Shown: positions 1 through 6,982 of the stretch, piece after piece | Layout: each line of letters opens with the position of its first letter | Position numbering within the stretch: position 1 is the first letter of the stretch | Assembly (NCBI GenBank): GCA_002311345.1 | Contig: DCAA01000005.1 | Location: 1-13,375 of the forward strand | Origin: Planctomycetes bacterium UBA1146 | GTDB taxonomy: Bacteria; Planctomycetota; UBA8108; UBA1146 | DNA length: 13,375 nucleotides | Direction of reading: 5' to 3' | The notes under the pieces: model-generated | Told to the model about the DNA's origin: nothing | Seen by the model: the letters and a program-made list of their open reading frames with translations, nothing else | The model's database searches: none | Made by a program: the position numbers and the translations under genes

Positions 1-2245
1 GCGGTCCATTCAGGATGGAAGTGTTGTAGTCGTAACTGCCACTCCACGGATCGATCTCACTGCGCGGACCGAGAATCGATTGGGTGCCGTTGTAACCGGC
101 ACTGTAGATGTCGGAACAGCCGATTCCGAGAGTGTAGGGGTCGGTCGGTACCGTACAGCCAAATCCGCACGCATTGGCGGTGGTCGCGGGACCGGGTGCG
201 TGTTTCGCCCACGAACTGCCGACCTGAACGATGCGATCCGCCGACACCCGGTAGAGGTTGAAGACCATGAACGGATGGCGTGGGTCCGGGTTGCCGTGCC
301 AGTCGAGCGGTTCGTCGCCGTGGTTACAGCACACCGACTGCAGCATCAGACCGACTTCATCTCCTTCTCGACCCAGTTGGCTCATCTGCTGGTGATCTCC
401 GGCGATCAGATCGGGTGCCGGAAGATAGGCGGGGGGAACGTCGTGGAAGCGCAGGGACCAGCCAATGAGGGTGCCACTTTCGCCAGCGACCTGATCCTCG
501 ATCTCCAGTGTCCACTCTCCGGCGGGAATCGAAGCACAGAGATCGATCAACGAACCCGGTCCAGACGGACGCATCGAGGCACCGACGTTGTAGGGGGCTG
601 CTGCCGGTGGCGCCGGCTGCCAGTAGATGGCGTGCAGACCGCTACCGGAACCGCCGTTGTGGAGAACCACCTGCTCTCCCTCGGCGGAAAGAAGACGCAA
701 CTGCAGATCGGAGATGCGAGGGTGATCGATCTCGACCTCGACTCGTAGATCGGCGGCCAGATCGGTGCCGCTGACCAGGACGGTGGCAAAAGTGATGCCA
801 TCATCGATGAGTGAACCGGTCGAACCGGAAACCTCTTCGATGGGCGAAGAGATGACATCGATTTGCTGGCAGAGCGGGGTGGCAGATCCGGCAGCCGCAC
901 TGGAGAGCAAGCACACCTCGACCGATGCCGGCCACAGGAACCCGGAGATCTGTTGTTCGTAAAGGGTGCCCGCGGCAACAGAACCGGTCGATGAGTAGGG
1001 CACATTATCGATGAGCAAGGTGGTGGCGGTGAGGTTCTCGACCGCTTGCCAGCTGACGTCGAGGGTTCCGCTCCCCTCGATTGAACTCACCGAGAAATTC
1101 TCGACCAGGGCGGGTGAGAACTGTACCTGCAAGGTACCGGTACCTGCATACCCTGGCTGCCAGCCACCGACGCGAATCAGCAATGGATCTCCGGTGGCGA
1201 CGAGGACATCGGAGACCAACGATGTGTAATTGCTACAACCGGAGGAGTCACCATTGCACCCGAGAGGTACCAGGCCACCGCAATCTCCGCCGTAGACCGC
1301 CAGGGTGGTGTCGAAGTTCGCCATCGAGCAGGTCGATACCTGCACCGAACCGTTTCCCGGAGATGTCCACCGGTACCAGAGATCCTGAACCAGTTCCCCG
1401 GGTAAGGATGCGGCGCAGGGTGACGGGTCGAACGGTTCGTTGCCATCGGTAGCCGCGGTGGTGTCGAAGTCGATGGTTTCACCGACGATCTCGATCGCAC
1501 CACCACAGTCGTCGTTGATCGGCGCGCCGAAGATGGTGCAACAGGATTCGGCGCTCTCACTGCCGGAGACGGCAGCAACACACAGAACCACCTGCTCACC
1601 GATCCCCGGAGCTGTGCCTCCGCTCCAACTGGTCGCAGAGGGATCGAGGCTCTCGGTCAGGACTCCATCGAGAAAAATCTGCCATCCATCGACAGGCAGC
1701 GGGGCTTCCCAACTGGCGGTGAGTCCGGCCCCTGCCGTTGCACATTGCAAGTTCAGCGGTGGGACTGGTCCCTGAATATCGACGATGAGGTCACCACTTC
1801 CGATGGAGTTGATGCTCCATCCTCCGACCCGGATCAATACTTCGGTACCCGCCACCACCGGCATCTCGGCAACATGGGAGGTGAAAAGGGAACAACCTGC
1901 CGCGTCTCCATTGCAGCCGATCAGTTGCAGATCAGAGCAAGTGCCGCTGTAGACGGCGATGTCACTGTCAAAGTTGGCACTGTTGCAGGTGCTGACCGTC
2001 AGAAGCCCGGAAGTGGCAGGCACGAAATGCCACCACAGGTCACGGTAAAACTGCCCCAGCAGTTCACCAGTGCAGGCGGAATCGTCGGCGGGAATCGAGG
2101 AGTCGGTAGCCGATGTGATGTCGAAGGGATTGGCGCCGAGGATGGCATCGATAGCATCTTCGCAGTCATCGTTGATCGGTTGTGCCGATAGCGTGCTGGA
2201 GATGAGCAACGCAGATAGCAGCCAGACGATGGGTCCATGATTCAT
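1..2245 (-). CDS. Large secreted multidomain protein, 3' end beyond window (partial)
   Basis: An open frame runs from ATG 2245 to the left edge (748 codons plus one base) with no stop, so the C-terminus is missing. Residues 1-22 form a signal peptide (hydrophobic core, LSAQ end). Modules in order: about 22-157, a pre-peptidase-C-like domain opening PINDDCEDAI and ending in a VGGW motif; about 158-238, fibronectin-III-like; about 239-373, a second copy opening PINDDCGGAI; about 375-460, fibronectin-III-like; about 461-602, resembling a P/Homo B (proprotein convertase) domain, with HPRISDLQLRLLS and GEWTLEIED; from about 603, a Cys-rich module with RHPFMVFNLYRV, GIGCSDIYSAGYNG and GPRSE. I recall this last module from other planctomycete secreted proteins, but its function is unknown. 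An AGAGG lies 9 nt before the ATG. No protease catalytic domain precedes the P domain here. Role: probably extracellular binding or surface attachment (inference). Confidence 0.85.
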   Translation of the reverse strand, partial: MNHGPIVWLLSALLISSTLSAQPINDDCEDAIDAILGANPFDITSATDSSIPADDSACTGELLGQFYRDLWWHFVPATSGLLTVSTCNSANFDSDIAVYSGTCSDLQLIGCNGDAAGCSLFTSHVAEMPVVAGTEVLIRVGGWSINSIGSGDLIVDIQGPVPPLNLQCATAGAGLTASWEAPLPVDGWQIFLDGVLTESLDPSATSWSGGTAPGIGEQVVLCVAAVSGSESAESCCTIFGAPINDDCGGAIEIVGETIDFDTTAATDGNEPFDPSPCAASLPGELVQDLWYRWTSPGNGSVQVSTCSMANFDTTLAVYGGDCGGLVPLGCNGDSSGCSNYTSLVSDVLVATGDPLLIRVGGWQPGYAGTGTLQVQFSPALVENFSVSSIEGSGTLDVSWQAVENLTATTLLIDNVPYSSTGSVAAGTLYEQQISGFLWPASVEVCLLSSAAAGSATPLCQQIDVISSPIEEVSGSTGSLIDDGITFATVLVSGTDLAADLRVEVEIDHPRISDLQLRLLSAEGEQVVLHNGGSGSGLHAIYWQPAPPAAAPYNVGASMRPSGPGSLIDLCASIPAGEWTLEIEDQVAGESGTLIGWSLRFHDVPPAYLPAPDLIAGDHQQMSQLGREGDEVGLMLQSVCCNHGDEPLDWHGNPDPRHPFMVFNLYRVSADRIVQVGSSWAKHAPGPATTANACGFGCTVPTDPYTLGIGCSDIYSAGYNGTQSILGPRSEIDPWSGSYDYNTSILNGP

Positions 2246-2263
2246 CAGATACCGCCTCTCCCA

Positions 2264-2278
2264 CAGACTGATTGTCTG
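2264..2278. promoter_or_regulatory. Short dyad in divergent promoter region
   Basis: CAGAC-TGATT-GTCTG is a perfect 5-bp inverted repeat with a 5-nt centre. It lies 18 bp upstream of the minus-strand secreted gene, in the 183-bp gap it shares with glcD. It could be a repressor operator or a small leader hairpin, but one short dyad may be chance. I saw no convincing -10/-35 pair in this gap on either strand. Confidence 0.2.
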
Positions 2279-2420
2279 ATGCAAGATGGTTCCATGCAAT
2301 GATGGGACGAGCGTCGAAATTACCAGGAGATCAGAAATAAAGCAGAGGCGGCGAGCAATCTGTGTCATAAATGTTGATCCTGGGTTTTCGATAGTGACCA
2401 GGTTGGGATTGTTCGATGGC

Positions 2421-2428
2421 AGGTGATC
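2421..2428 (+). promoter_or_regulatory. Extended Shine-Dalgarno of glcD, sets ATG 2429
   Basis: AGGTGATC directly abuts ATG 2429. It matches eight bases of the extended anti-16S complement (GGAGGTGATC), with the core at normal distance from this ATG. The in-frame GTG at 2423 lies inside the site itself, so ATG 2429 is the better start. Confidence 0.6.
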
Positions 2429-3916
2429 ATGAGTGTGGATGAAATCACGACTCGACTACGTCAGCTGATCCCCAGAAAAAGGATCCTCACCGATGAGGAT
2501 GAATGTCGGCTCTATGATTGCGATGGTCTAACTCTTCACCGCGGTGTCACTCCTGGAGTGCTTCTTCTCGAAAATGAGAACGAGGTGGTCGAGGTGGTGA
2601 AAGTGTTCTCGGCTAGCGGAGTTCCTTTTGTGGCACGAGGTGCGGGGACCGGGCTCAGTGGTGGGGCGGTTCCGCTCGAGGGAGCCTGGGTTCTCGATGT
2701 ACATCGGATGAGAAGAATCATCGAGATGAACCCCCTGGATCGCACTGCGGTCATCGAACCGGGGGTCATCAATCTCGATCTGGACAAGGCTGCCTCGGTG
2801 CACGGGCTGCGCTTTGCTCCCGATCCCTCGAGTCAACGGGCCTGTACTGTCGGGGGCAACATCGCCGAGAACTCCGGTGGTCCTCATTGTTTTCTTCACG
2901 GCATGACAACTCGACACATCCTTTCGGTTCGAACCGTGCTTTCCGATGGAACGGTTCTCGATCTCGACAGGGATGATGGGGGTATCGATTGGCGCGGAGC
3001 CTTCATCGGTTCCGAGGGTACCTTCGGAATCACGGTACGGGCAACGGTACGTCTGATACCGAGACCCGCAGGTGTTCGTACTTTTTTGATCTCGTACCGA
3101 TCGCTGGAAGCCTCCTGCGAGGCTGTGGCCAGCATCATCGCAAGAGGACTGAGACCAGCAGCTCTGGAGATTCTTGATCGCGCCACCATTCAGGCTGTCG
3201 AGGCATCGGTCTTTCGCGCCGGATATCCGGAAGATGCAGAAGCGGTGTTGCTCGTCGAACTGGAAGGGCTTCCGAAAGCCCTCGAAGAGGCGACAGCGGA
3301 AGTTCGTGATGCTTGTTTGTCTCCATCCGCCATCGATTTCGAGGAAGCGGATGACGAAGCTTCTCGAGAGAGATTGTGGAGAGGTAGAAAGGGTGCATTT
3401 GGGGCCATGGGCAGGATCGCCAGTGATCTGTACGTACTCGACGCCGTGGTTCCCCGCACCCGTCTGGCCGAAGCGATTTCCGGAATCCAGAAGATCGGCC
3501 TCGAGCACGGGGTTCATCTCAGCAATGTCTTCCACGCCGGAGATGGAAACCTGCATCCGAATATCTCATTTGATGCGGCTGATCCCGAACAGAGACAGCG
3601 GGTACTCGCTGCCGGTGACGCCATCCTTCGATGGTGTGTTGGTCTTGGCGGAACTCTCTCGGGAGAGCATGGTATCGGTATCGAGAAACAGGACCACATG
3701 CACCTCGTCTTTTCTGAGGAGCAGATGGAATCTCAACGGTTGCTGAGGAAAGCGGTGGATGTTCAGGGGCTGGCCAATCCGGGCAAGATCCTGCCCACCG
3801 GTCGAGGTTGCGTCGAGGCGGGCTTCCGGGGGGCGGGACACCTCCATCGAACAGAACAGATACTCGGTCCCTTGACCAAAGAAAAAGGGGTGCCTCCAGA
3901 AGGAGACACCCCTTAG
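2429..3916 (+). CDS. glcD: Glycolate oxidase FAD subunit GlcD
   Basis: FAD-linked 2-hydroxyacid dehydrogenase subunit that would oxidise glycolate to glyoxylate in complex with GlcE and GlcF at the inner membrane. From ATG 2429 it has 495 residues, matching the family length of about 500. The N-terminal PCMH-type FAD domain shows ARGAGTGLSGGA (about 69-80), PDPSS (132-136), CTVGGNIAENSGG (139-151) and GSEGTFGI (194-201). The C-terminal FAD-oxidase domain shows FHAGDGNLHP (about 368-377), GEHGIG (412-417) and NPGKI (450-454). The partners glcE and glcF lie 3 kb downstream on the same strand, beyond an opposite-strand gene, so this gene probably has its own promoter. The final codons coincide with a hairpin serving the converging gene. 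D-lactate or another 2-hydroxyacid is a possible alternative substrate; glcE/glcF nearby favour glycolate. Confidence 0.92.
   Translation: MSVDEITTRLRQLIPRKRILTDEDECRLYDCDGLTLHRGVTPGVLLLENENEVVEVVKVFSASGVPFVARGAGTGLSGGAVPLEGAWVLDVHRMRRIIEMNPLDRTAVIEPGVINLDLDKAASVHGLRFAPDPSSQRACTVGGNIAENSGGPHCFLHGMTTRHILSVRTVLSDGTVLDLDRDDGGIDWRGAFIGSEGTFGITVRATVRLIPRPAGVRTFLISYRSLEASCEAVASIIARGLRPAALEILDRATIQAVEASVFRAGYPEDAEAVLLVELEGLPKALEEATAEVRDACLSPSAIDFEEADDEASRERLWRGRKGAFGAMGRIASDLYVLDAVVPRTRLAEAISGIQKIGLEHGVHLSNVFHAGDGNLHPNISFDAADPEQRQRVLAAGDAILRWCVGLGGTLSGEHGIGIEKQDHMHLVFSEEQMESQRLLRKAVDVQGLANPGKILPTGRGCVEAGFRGAGHLHRTEQILGPLTKEKGVPPEGDTP
3878..3914 (-). terminator. Rho-independent terminator of the dockerin gene, inside glcD 3' end
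   Basis: On the minus strand, AAGGGGTGTCTCC pairs with GGAGGCACCCCTT (13 positions, one internal mismatch, 4-nt loop), and the stem runs into TTTTTCTTT. It lies about 40 nt past the dockerin gene stop codon. The opposite strand has no T tract after the stem, so it is directional for minus-strand transcripts. The right arm ends at the first base of the glcD stop codon, so the hairpin is also glcD coding sequence. Confidence 0.75.
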
Positions 3917-3923
3917 CACACAC

Positions 3924-3944
3924 CTCCTCAGCGGGGCCGAGGAG
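3924..3944. other. Small hairpin between convergent genes
   Basis: CTCCTC at 3924-3929 pairs with GAGGAG at 3939-3944 across a 9-nt loop, in the 37-bp gap between the converging stops of glcD and the dockerin gene. There is no T tract on either side, so it is not a classical terminator. It may stabilise either 3' end. Confidence 0.3.
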
Positions 3945-3953
3945 TCCACATCA

Positions 3954-6554
3954 TCATGGACAGGGCGCGAAACTCGCGCAGTCGATCGAATCCGTTGTCA
4001 GATCTTCTCCACAGGTGCCAGGTGACGGATTCGCCGGAGGTGGTCCACCACTGAAGAGGGCCGCCAGGGCGTAGATCGCGTCAGCAATGTTGACACTACC
4101 GTCATCATTGGAATCGCAGGCATCGGTACACGTTCCGGGCGTGCCTCCGGAGAAGAGTGCCGCCAGCAAGAAGATGGCATCCGCGATGTTGAAGGAACCA
4201 TCTGCGTTGCAGTCGCCTCGGCCGAAGGTCGGACCGACAGGTGGGGCTCCACCGAGCACGCTGAGGATGCGCGCTAGCAGATCATCCTGGTCACCGCCGA
4301 ATCCACCGAACTCCCACGACTGACACATCACCTTGCCACCGTTATCGGTGTCGTAATAAACACCGATACCGTAGCCCTGGACATCTTCTTGCCAGATGAG
4401 AGCGGCGGCAGAACCGAGAGAATCGGTGGTGGCTGGTAGCAACCGGTCTGTCCATTCGGACCCAGCCTGATCCTGAGTGTAGGCGATGTCTTGCAGATCA
4501 CTCATGTCGAGACCGAGTAATGAATCAAGGCCATCCATGACCAGCAAGGTATCGTCGCCGTCGACGATGCCTGTCTCGGAGACACCATCAATAGCGTTGA
4601 ATGGAGTTACAGCGTCGAATCCCCAGGCATCTCCAGACTCGACATAGATGTTCTTACCTGCTTGTTGAGCGGTAACGAGGGCCGTTCCATCAGCATCATT
4701 GAGGGCACGGTTGCTGGGGTAGGTACCACCGAGGTACCAGATGCGCTCGAGGGAGGCATCGGTGAGACATGGAATGTCGCCAGGACCACCGGGGAGGATG
4801 TCGAAGAAAATGCCAGCGTTTGTCATAGCGGTTTGTAGTGCCAAAGAACTATCGACACCGGATGGCGTTTCACCGACCACGATCAGATCACTGAACCCAC
4901 CGGCTCCCTGCACGTTCACCGAGACCTCGGTGACTACCGCAGTTCCCTGTGTGGCGCAGTTTCCGACGATCCCGTAAGTGTGCGGTCCAGGAGATACGGC
5001 CAGGTCGTTGTAACTGGTGGTGCCAAAAGGTAGTCCGGTTGCGATGGCAATGCCGTCGCGGAGGATGTCGTAGTTGCTAAAACCAGCATTATTCCAGCTT
5101 AGCGAAACATCTCCGTTGGAACAGTCGACCACTGCGATGAGTCCGGACAGCCCGAAGTCACAGAGTTCCTCGATGATCAAATCACCAATTCCGTTATCGG
5201 TGACGCTCCAGCCTCCAATCCGGATGATGTAATCCGTGCCAGCGGTGCAGGCGAAGGTGAGGTCTGAAGAGACTCCACAGGGCCCGCCAACATCATCCCC
5301 GTTACAGGCGACCTGGGTCTTGGTGCCACAGTTGACGCCCGCTTCGTAGACCGCAATGTCTGTATCGAAGGTGTTGCAGGCGGAGACGTGAAGGAACGAG
5401 TTGCTCTGAGCGGTGTAGGTGAACCACATATCCTGGAAGAAACCGCCAAGGAAGGTACCAGTGCACTGGAGTCCATCGACGGGATCCGGACTATCAGTAG
5501 ATCCCGTGGTATCGAAAAGGTTGGCTCCCGAGATGGCAGGCTGTGCGTCACAGCACTCATCTCCAGCTGTGCCGACGGGTGGACAAGCACCTGTGCATGC
5601 CACTTCGGCGGCAGCAGAAGTTGTCTCTCCACCACCACAGTCTCCGATCAATTGGTACTGCAGTAGTCCCAGCGGTGCCGCCACATCGGTGTACGTGGAC
5701 GCGTCTCCTGCCAGGTTGGCGATGCTCACACCGCCGCGCAGAACTTCGATACCGTTCGGGTATCCGCCCGGGATGTTGAGGAAACTGGTCCAGTTCAAGG
5801 TGACATCGTTGGTGAGACAATCGATTTCAATGTCGAATACGTCGAAGGGGAGGCAAGTACAATTAGCGGTGCAAATGATCTCGACATTGTCGTAATAGAA
5901 GACACCGGGGTTGCCGGTATTGTAGAGATCGAGGCACTGCATCGCATTCAGTCCGTTTGACCACAAGCCATCCGTGACGATCTGCACGTTGTTGTAAAAG
6001 GCCTGATAGAGGTTTGCATCCAGATCCACTTCGGCCCGGACTTCTACCCAAGCGTCATAGACGATGGTGGTGATTCCAAAGGTTCCACCTCCTCCGGAGA
6101 CGTTGTCGGCATTGACATTCCCCGTGGAATCGGCCATGTGCATCTGGCCTGACCAGTTGTATCCGGATCCACTGCCATCGTAGGTGTTCAGCAGGATGAA
6201 GTAGTAATCACCCGCTTGTCCCGATGGGATGTAGGTTTCCGATGTGAACGTGAAGGCGCCACTGGTCAACCCACCGAATGTGCGAACGATGTCGTCGTTC
6301 GGGGTCAACTCGAGCACATTACCATTGGCACCCGTTGTGGTACCCGTGGTATTCAGGAAAGTGTTTTCGACGGTGGAATCCACTCCTGGAGCGTAATCCC
6401 ATGTTTGCCATGCACCTTGTCCGGCGATGGTAGACCCGACGGCATAACTTTCGAAATCATCGGAATCGAGCAACTGCGCCTGCAGTCCCGACGTAAAGAG
6501 CAATGCCACAAACAGGCTAAAAACCTGCAAGGCAACTAAATCACGCTTCCTCAT
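3954..6554 (-). CDS. Secreted multidomain protein with C-terminal dockerin-type repeats
   Basis: An exported protein of 866 residues with no catalytic site that I recognise. Signal peptide 1-26 (KR-rich start, hydrophobic core, LQAQ). About 28-228 resembles a concanavalin/LamG-like beta-sandwich (DDFESYAVG start, YYDNVEI end). About 235-318 and 466-548 are fibronectin-III-like. About 330-465 is a pre-peptidase-C-like module ending in IRIGGWS, homologous to the pair in the 1-2245 protein. About 555-770 is an alpha/beta segment (SDLIVVGETPSGVDSS, RIWYLGGTYPSN, YVESGDAWGFD) that may be a flavodoxin- or glutamine-amidotransferase-like fold (inference). The C-terminus carries two dockerin type I loops, DCNADGSFNIAD (781-792) and DSNDDGSVNIAD (814-825), each followed by a LAALFSGG helix, for calcium binding. 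The start is fixed by AAGGAGAT 5 nt before the ATG, inside a hairpin. A terminator follows the stop. Confidence 0.9.
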   Translation of the reverse strand: MRKRDLVALQVFSLFVALLFTSGLQAQLLDSDDFESYAVGSTIAGQGAWQTWDYAPGVDSTVENTFLNTTGTTTGANGNVLELTPNDDIVRTFGGLTSGAFTFTSETYIPSGQAGDYYFILLNTYDGSGSGYNWSGQMHMADSTGNVNADNVSGGGGTFGITTIVYDAWVEVRAEVDLDANLYQAFYNNVQIVTDGLWSNGLNAMQCLDLYNTGNPGVFYYDNVEIICTANCTCLPFDVFDIEIDCLTNDVTLNWTSFLNIPGGYPNGIEVLRGGVSIANLAGDASTYTDVAAPLGLLQYQLIGDCGGGETTSAAAEVACTGACPPVGTAGDECCDAQPAISGANLFDTTGSTDSPDPVDGLQCTGTFLGGFFQDMWFTYTAQSNSFLHVSACNTFDTDIAVYEAGVNCGTKTQVACNGDDVGGPCGVSSDLTFACTAGTDYIIRIGGWSVTDNGIGDLIIEELCDFGLSGLIAVVDCSNGDVSLSWNNAGFSNYDILRDGIAIATGLPFGTTSYNDLAVSPGPHTYGIVGNCATQGTAVVTEVSVNVQGAGGFSDLIVVGETPSGVDSSLALQTAMTNAGIFFDILPGGPGDIPCLTDASLERIWYLGGTYPSNRALNDADGTALVTAQQAGKNIYVESGDAWGFDAVTPFNAIDGVSETGIVDGDDTLLVMDGLDSLLGLDMSDLQDIAYTQDQAGSEWTDRLLPATTDSLGSAAALIWQEDVQGYGIGVYYDTDNGGKVMCQSWEFGGFGGDQDDLLARILSVLGGAPPVGPTFGRGDCNADGSFNIADAIFLLAALFSGGTPGTCTDACDSNDDGSVNIADAIYALAALFSGGPPPANPSPGTCGEDLTTDSIDCASFAPCP

Positions 6555-6558
6555 CTTG

Positions 6559-6577
6559 AATCTCCTTTCAGGAGATT
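6559..6577 (-). promoter_or_regulatory. Ribosome-binding site sequestered in a perfect hairpin
   Basis: The minus-strand leader reads AATCTCCT-GAA-AGGAGATT, an 8-bp perfect stem with a 3-nt loop, then CAAG and the ATG of the dockerin protein. The Shine-Dalgarno core AGGAG is entirely in the 3' arm, paired with its own complement. Such a structure would lower translation unless melted. Whether it is regulated (temperature, ligand, protein or translation) cannot be told from the sequence. Confidence 0.55.
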
Positions 6578-6590
6578 TGGGGTGAAATCC

Positions 6591-6624
6591 AAAAAAAATC
6601 TAACGAGGCCAATGGAGCCTGGCC
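6591..6624 (-). promoter_or_regulatory. Possible upstream leader hairpin with T8 tract
   Basis: On the minus strand, GGCCA and TGGCC form a 5-bp stem (one further G-T pair) around an 8-nt loop, followed after about 8 nt by eight consecutive Ts. This sits 37-70 nt upstream of the dockerin gene start. It could be an attenuator-like element, but the stem is short and the T tract is too far from it for a canonical terminator. Confidence 0.2.
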
Positions 6625-6871
6625 CGCATCGAACCTCGATCACGGCGACCGGGAGACGAAGGGACCCATCCCATCGACAAAACCAAATTCATCAGTATTG
6701 AACCCAAAAGCCCATCTTCGAAACCGTTGCCATTTCGAGAACCGCACCCTCAAACAGAAGGGCAAATACGGATCCCAGCGCTAGCGTCGAAGATTTCTCC
6801 ATCTTAGGGGATCGAAGAGTCTTAGACAACCAACGGTCGAATTGATTGATTGGCGCTATCTCCTCAATTTC

Positions 6872-6900
6872 ATGACAGTTACATACATCAAGGTTGACAA
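6872..6900 (-). promoter_or_regulatory. Weak candidate sigma-70-type promoter for the dockerin gene
   Basis: On the minus strand, TTGTCA (five of six to the -35 consensus) is followed after exactly 17 nt by TGTCAT (four of six to the -10 consensus). It would give a leader of roughly 310 nt before ATG 6554. The match is modest and the consensus is borrowed from other bacteria. Confidence 0.2.
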
Positions 6901-6970
6901 GATCGCCCCATCTTTGCCGACCGTAATAGCGAGGTTAGTCTCGTAAGGCAATTCTCCGGGCGACCTGGGC

Positions 6971-6977
6971 GGGAGGA
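6971..6977 (+). promoter_or_regulatory. Shine-Dalgarno supporting the TTG start of glcE
   Basis: GGGAGGA lies with its GGAGG core 6 nt before TTG 6983, ideal spacing. No other start codon near the GlcE N-terminus has such a site, so the rare TTG start is accepted. Confidence 0.65.
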
Positions 6978-6982
6978 ATTCG

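Larger units (their letters stand above)
6555..6982. other. 428-bp gap without a gene, divergent dockerin/glcE control region
   Basis: I see no credible coding frame. The region should hold the minus-strand promoter of the dockerin gene and any promoter of glcEF. The left 70 bp carry the two leader hairpins. Elsewhere there is a short palindrome (CGCTAGCG, 6779-6786), an ATTGATTGATT run at 6841, and a small CGAG/CTCG dyad near 6930-6943. No promoter for glcE is convincing. Confidence 0.6.

Noticed and set aside
80..748. Plus-strand open frame of 222 codons near the left edge
   Set aside because: The opposite strand reads as a coherent secreted protein with P-like and Cys-rich modules over the same bases, so this is a shadow.
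2528..3556. Long minus-strand open frame of 342 codons antisense to glcD
   Set aside because: It lies wholly inside a well-recognised glcD, has no family resemblance and no ribosome-binding site, and its composition fits a reverse-strand shadow.
4040..4220. Two similar DNA segments that look like a direct repeat
   Set aside because: They encode the two dockerin calcium loops, so the similarity is protein-level domain duplication rather than a separate DNA repeat.
6894..6899. Perfect TTGACA on the plus strand upstream of glcE
   Set aside because: No acceptable -10 hexamer lies 15-19 nt downstream (the bases there are GC-rich), so it does not make a promoter on this strand.
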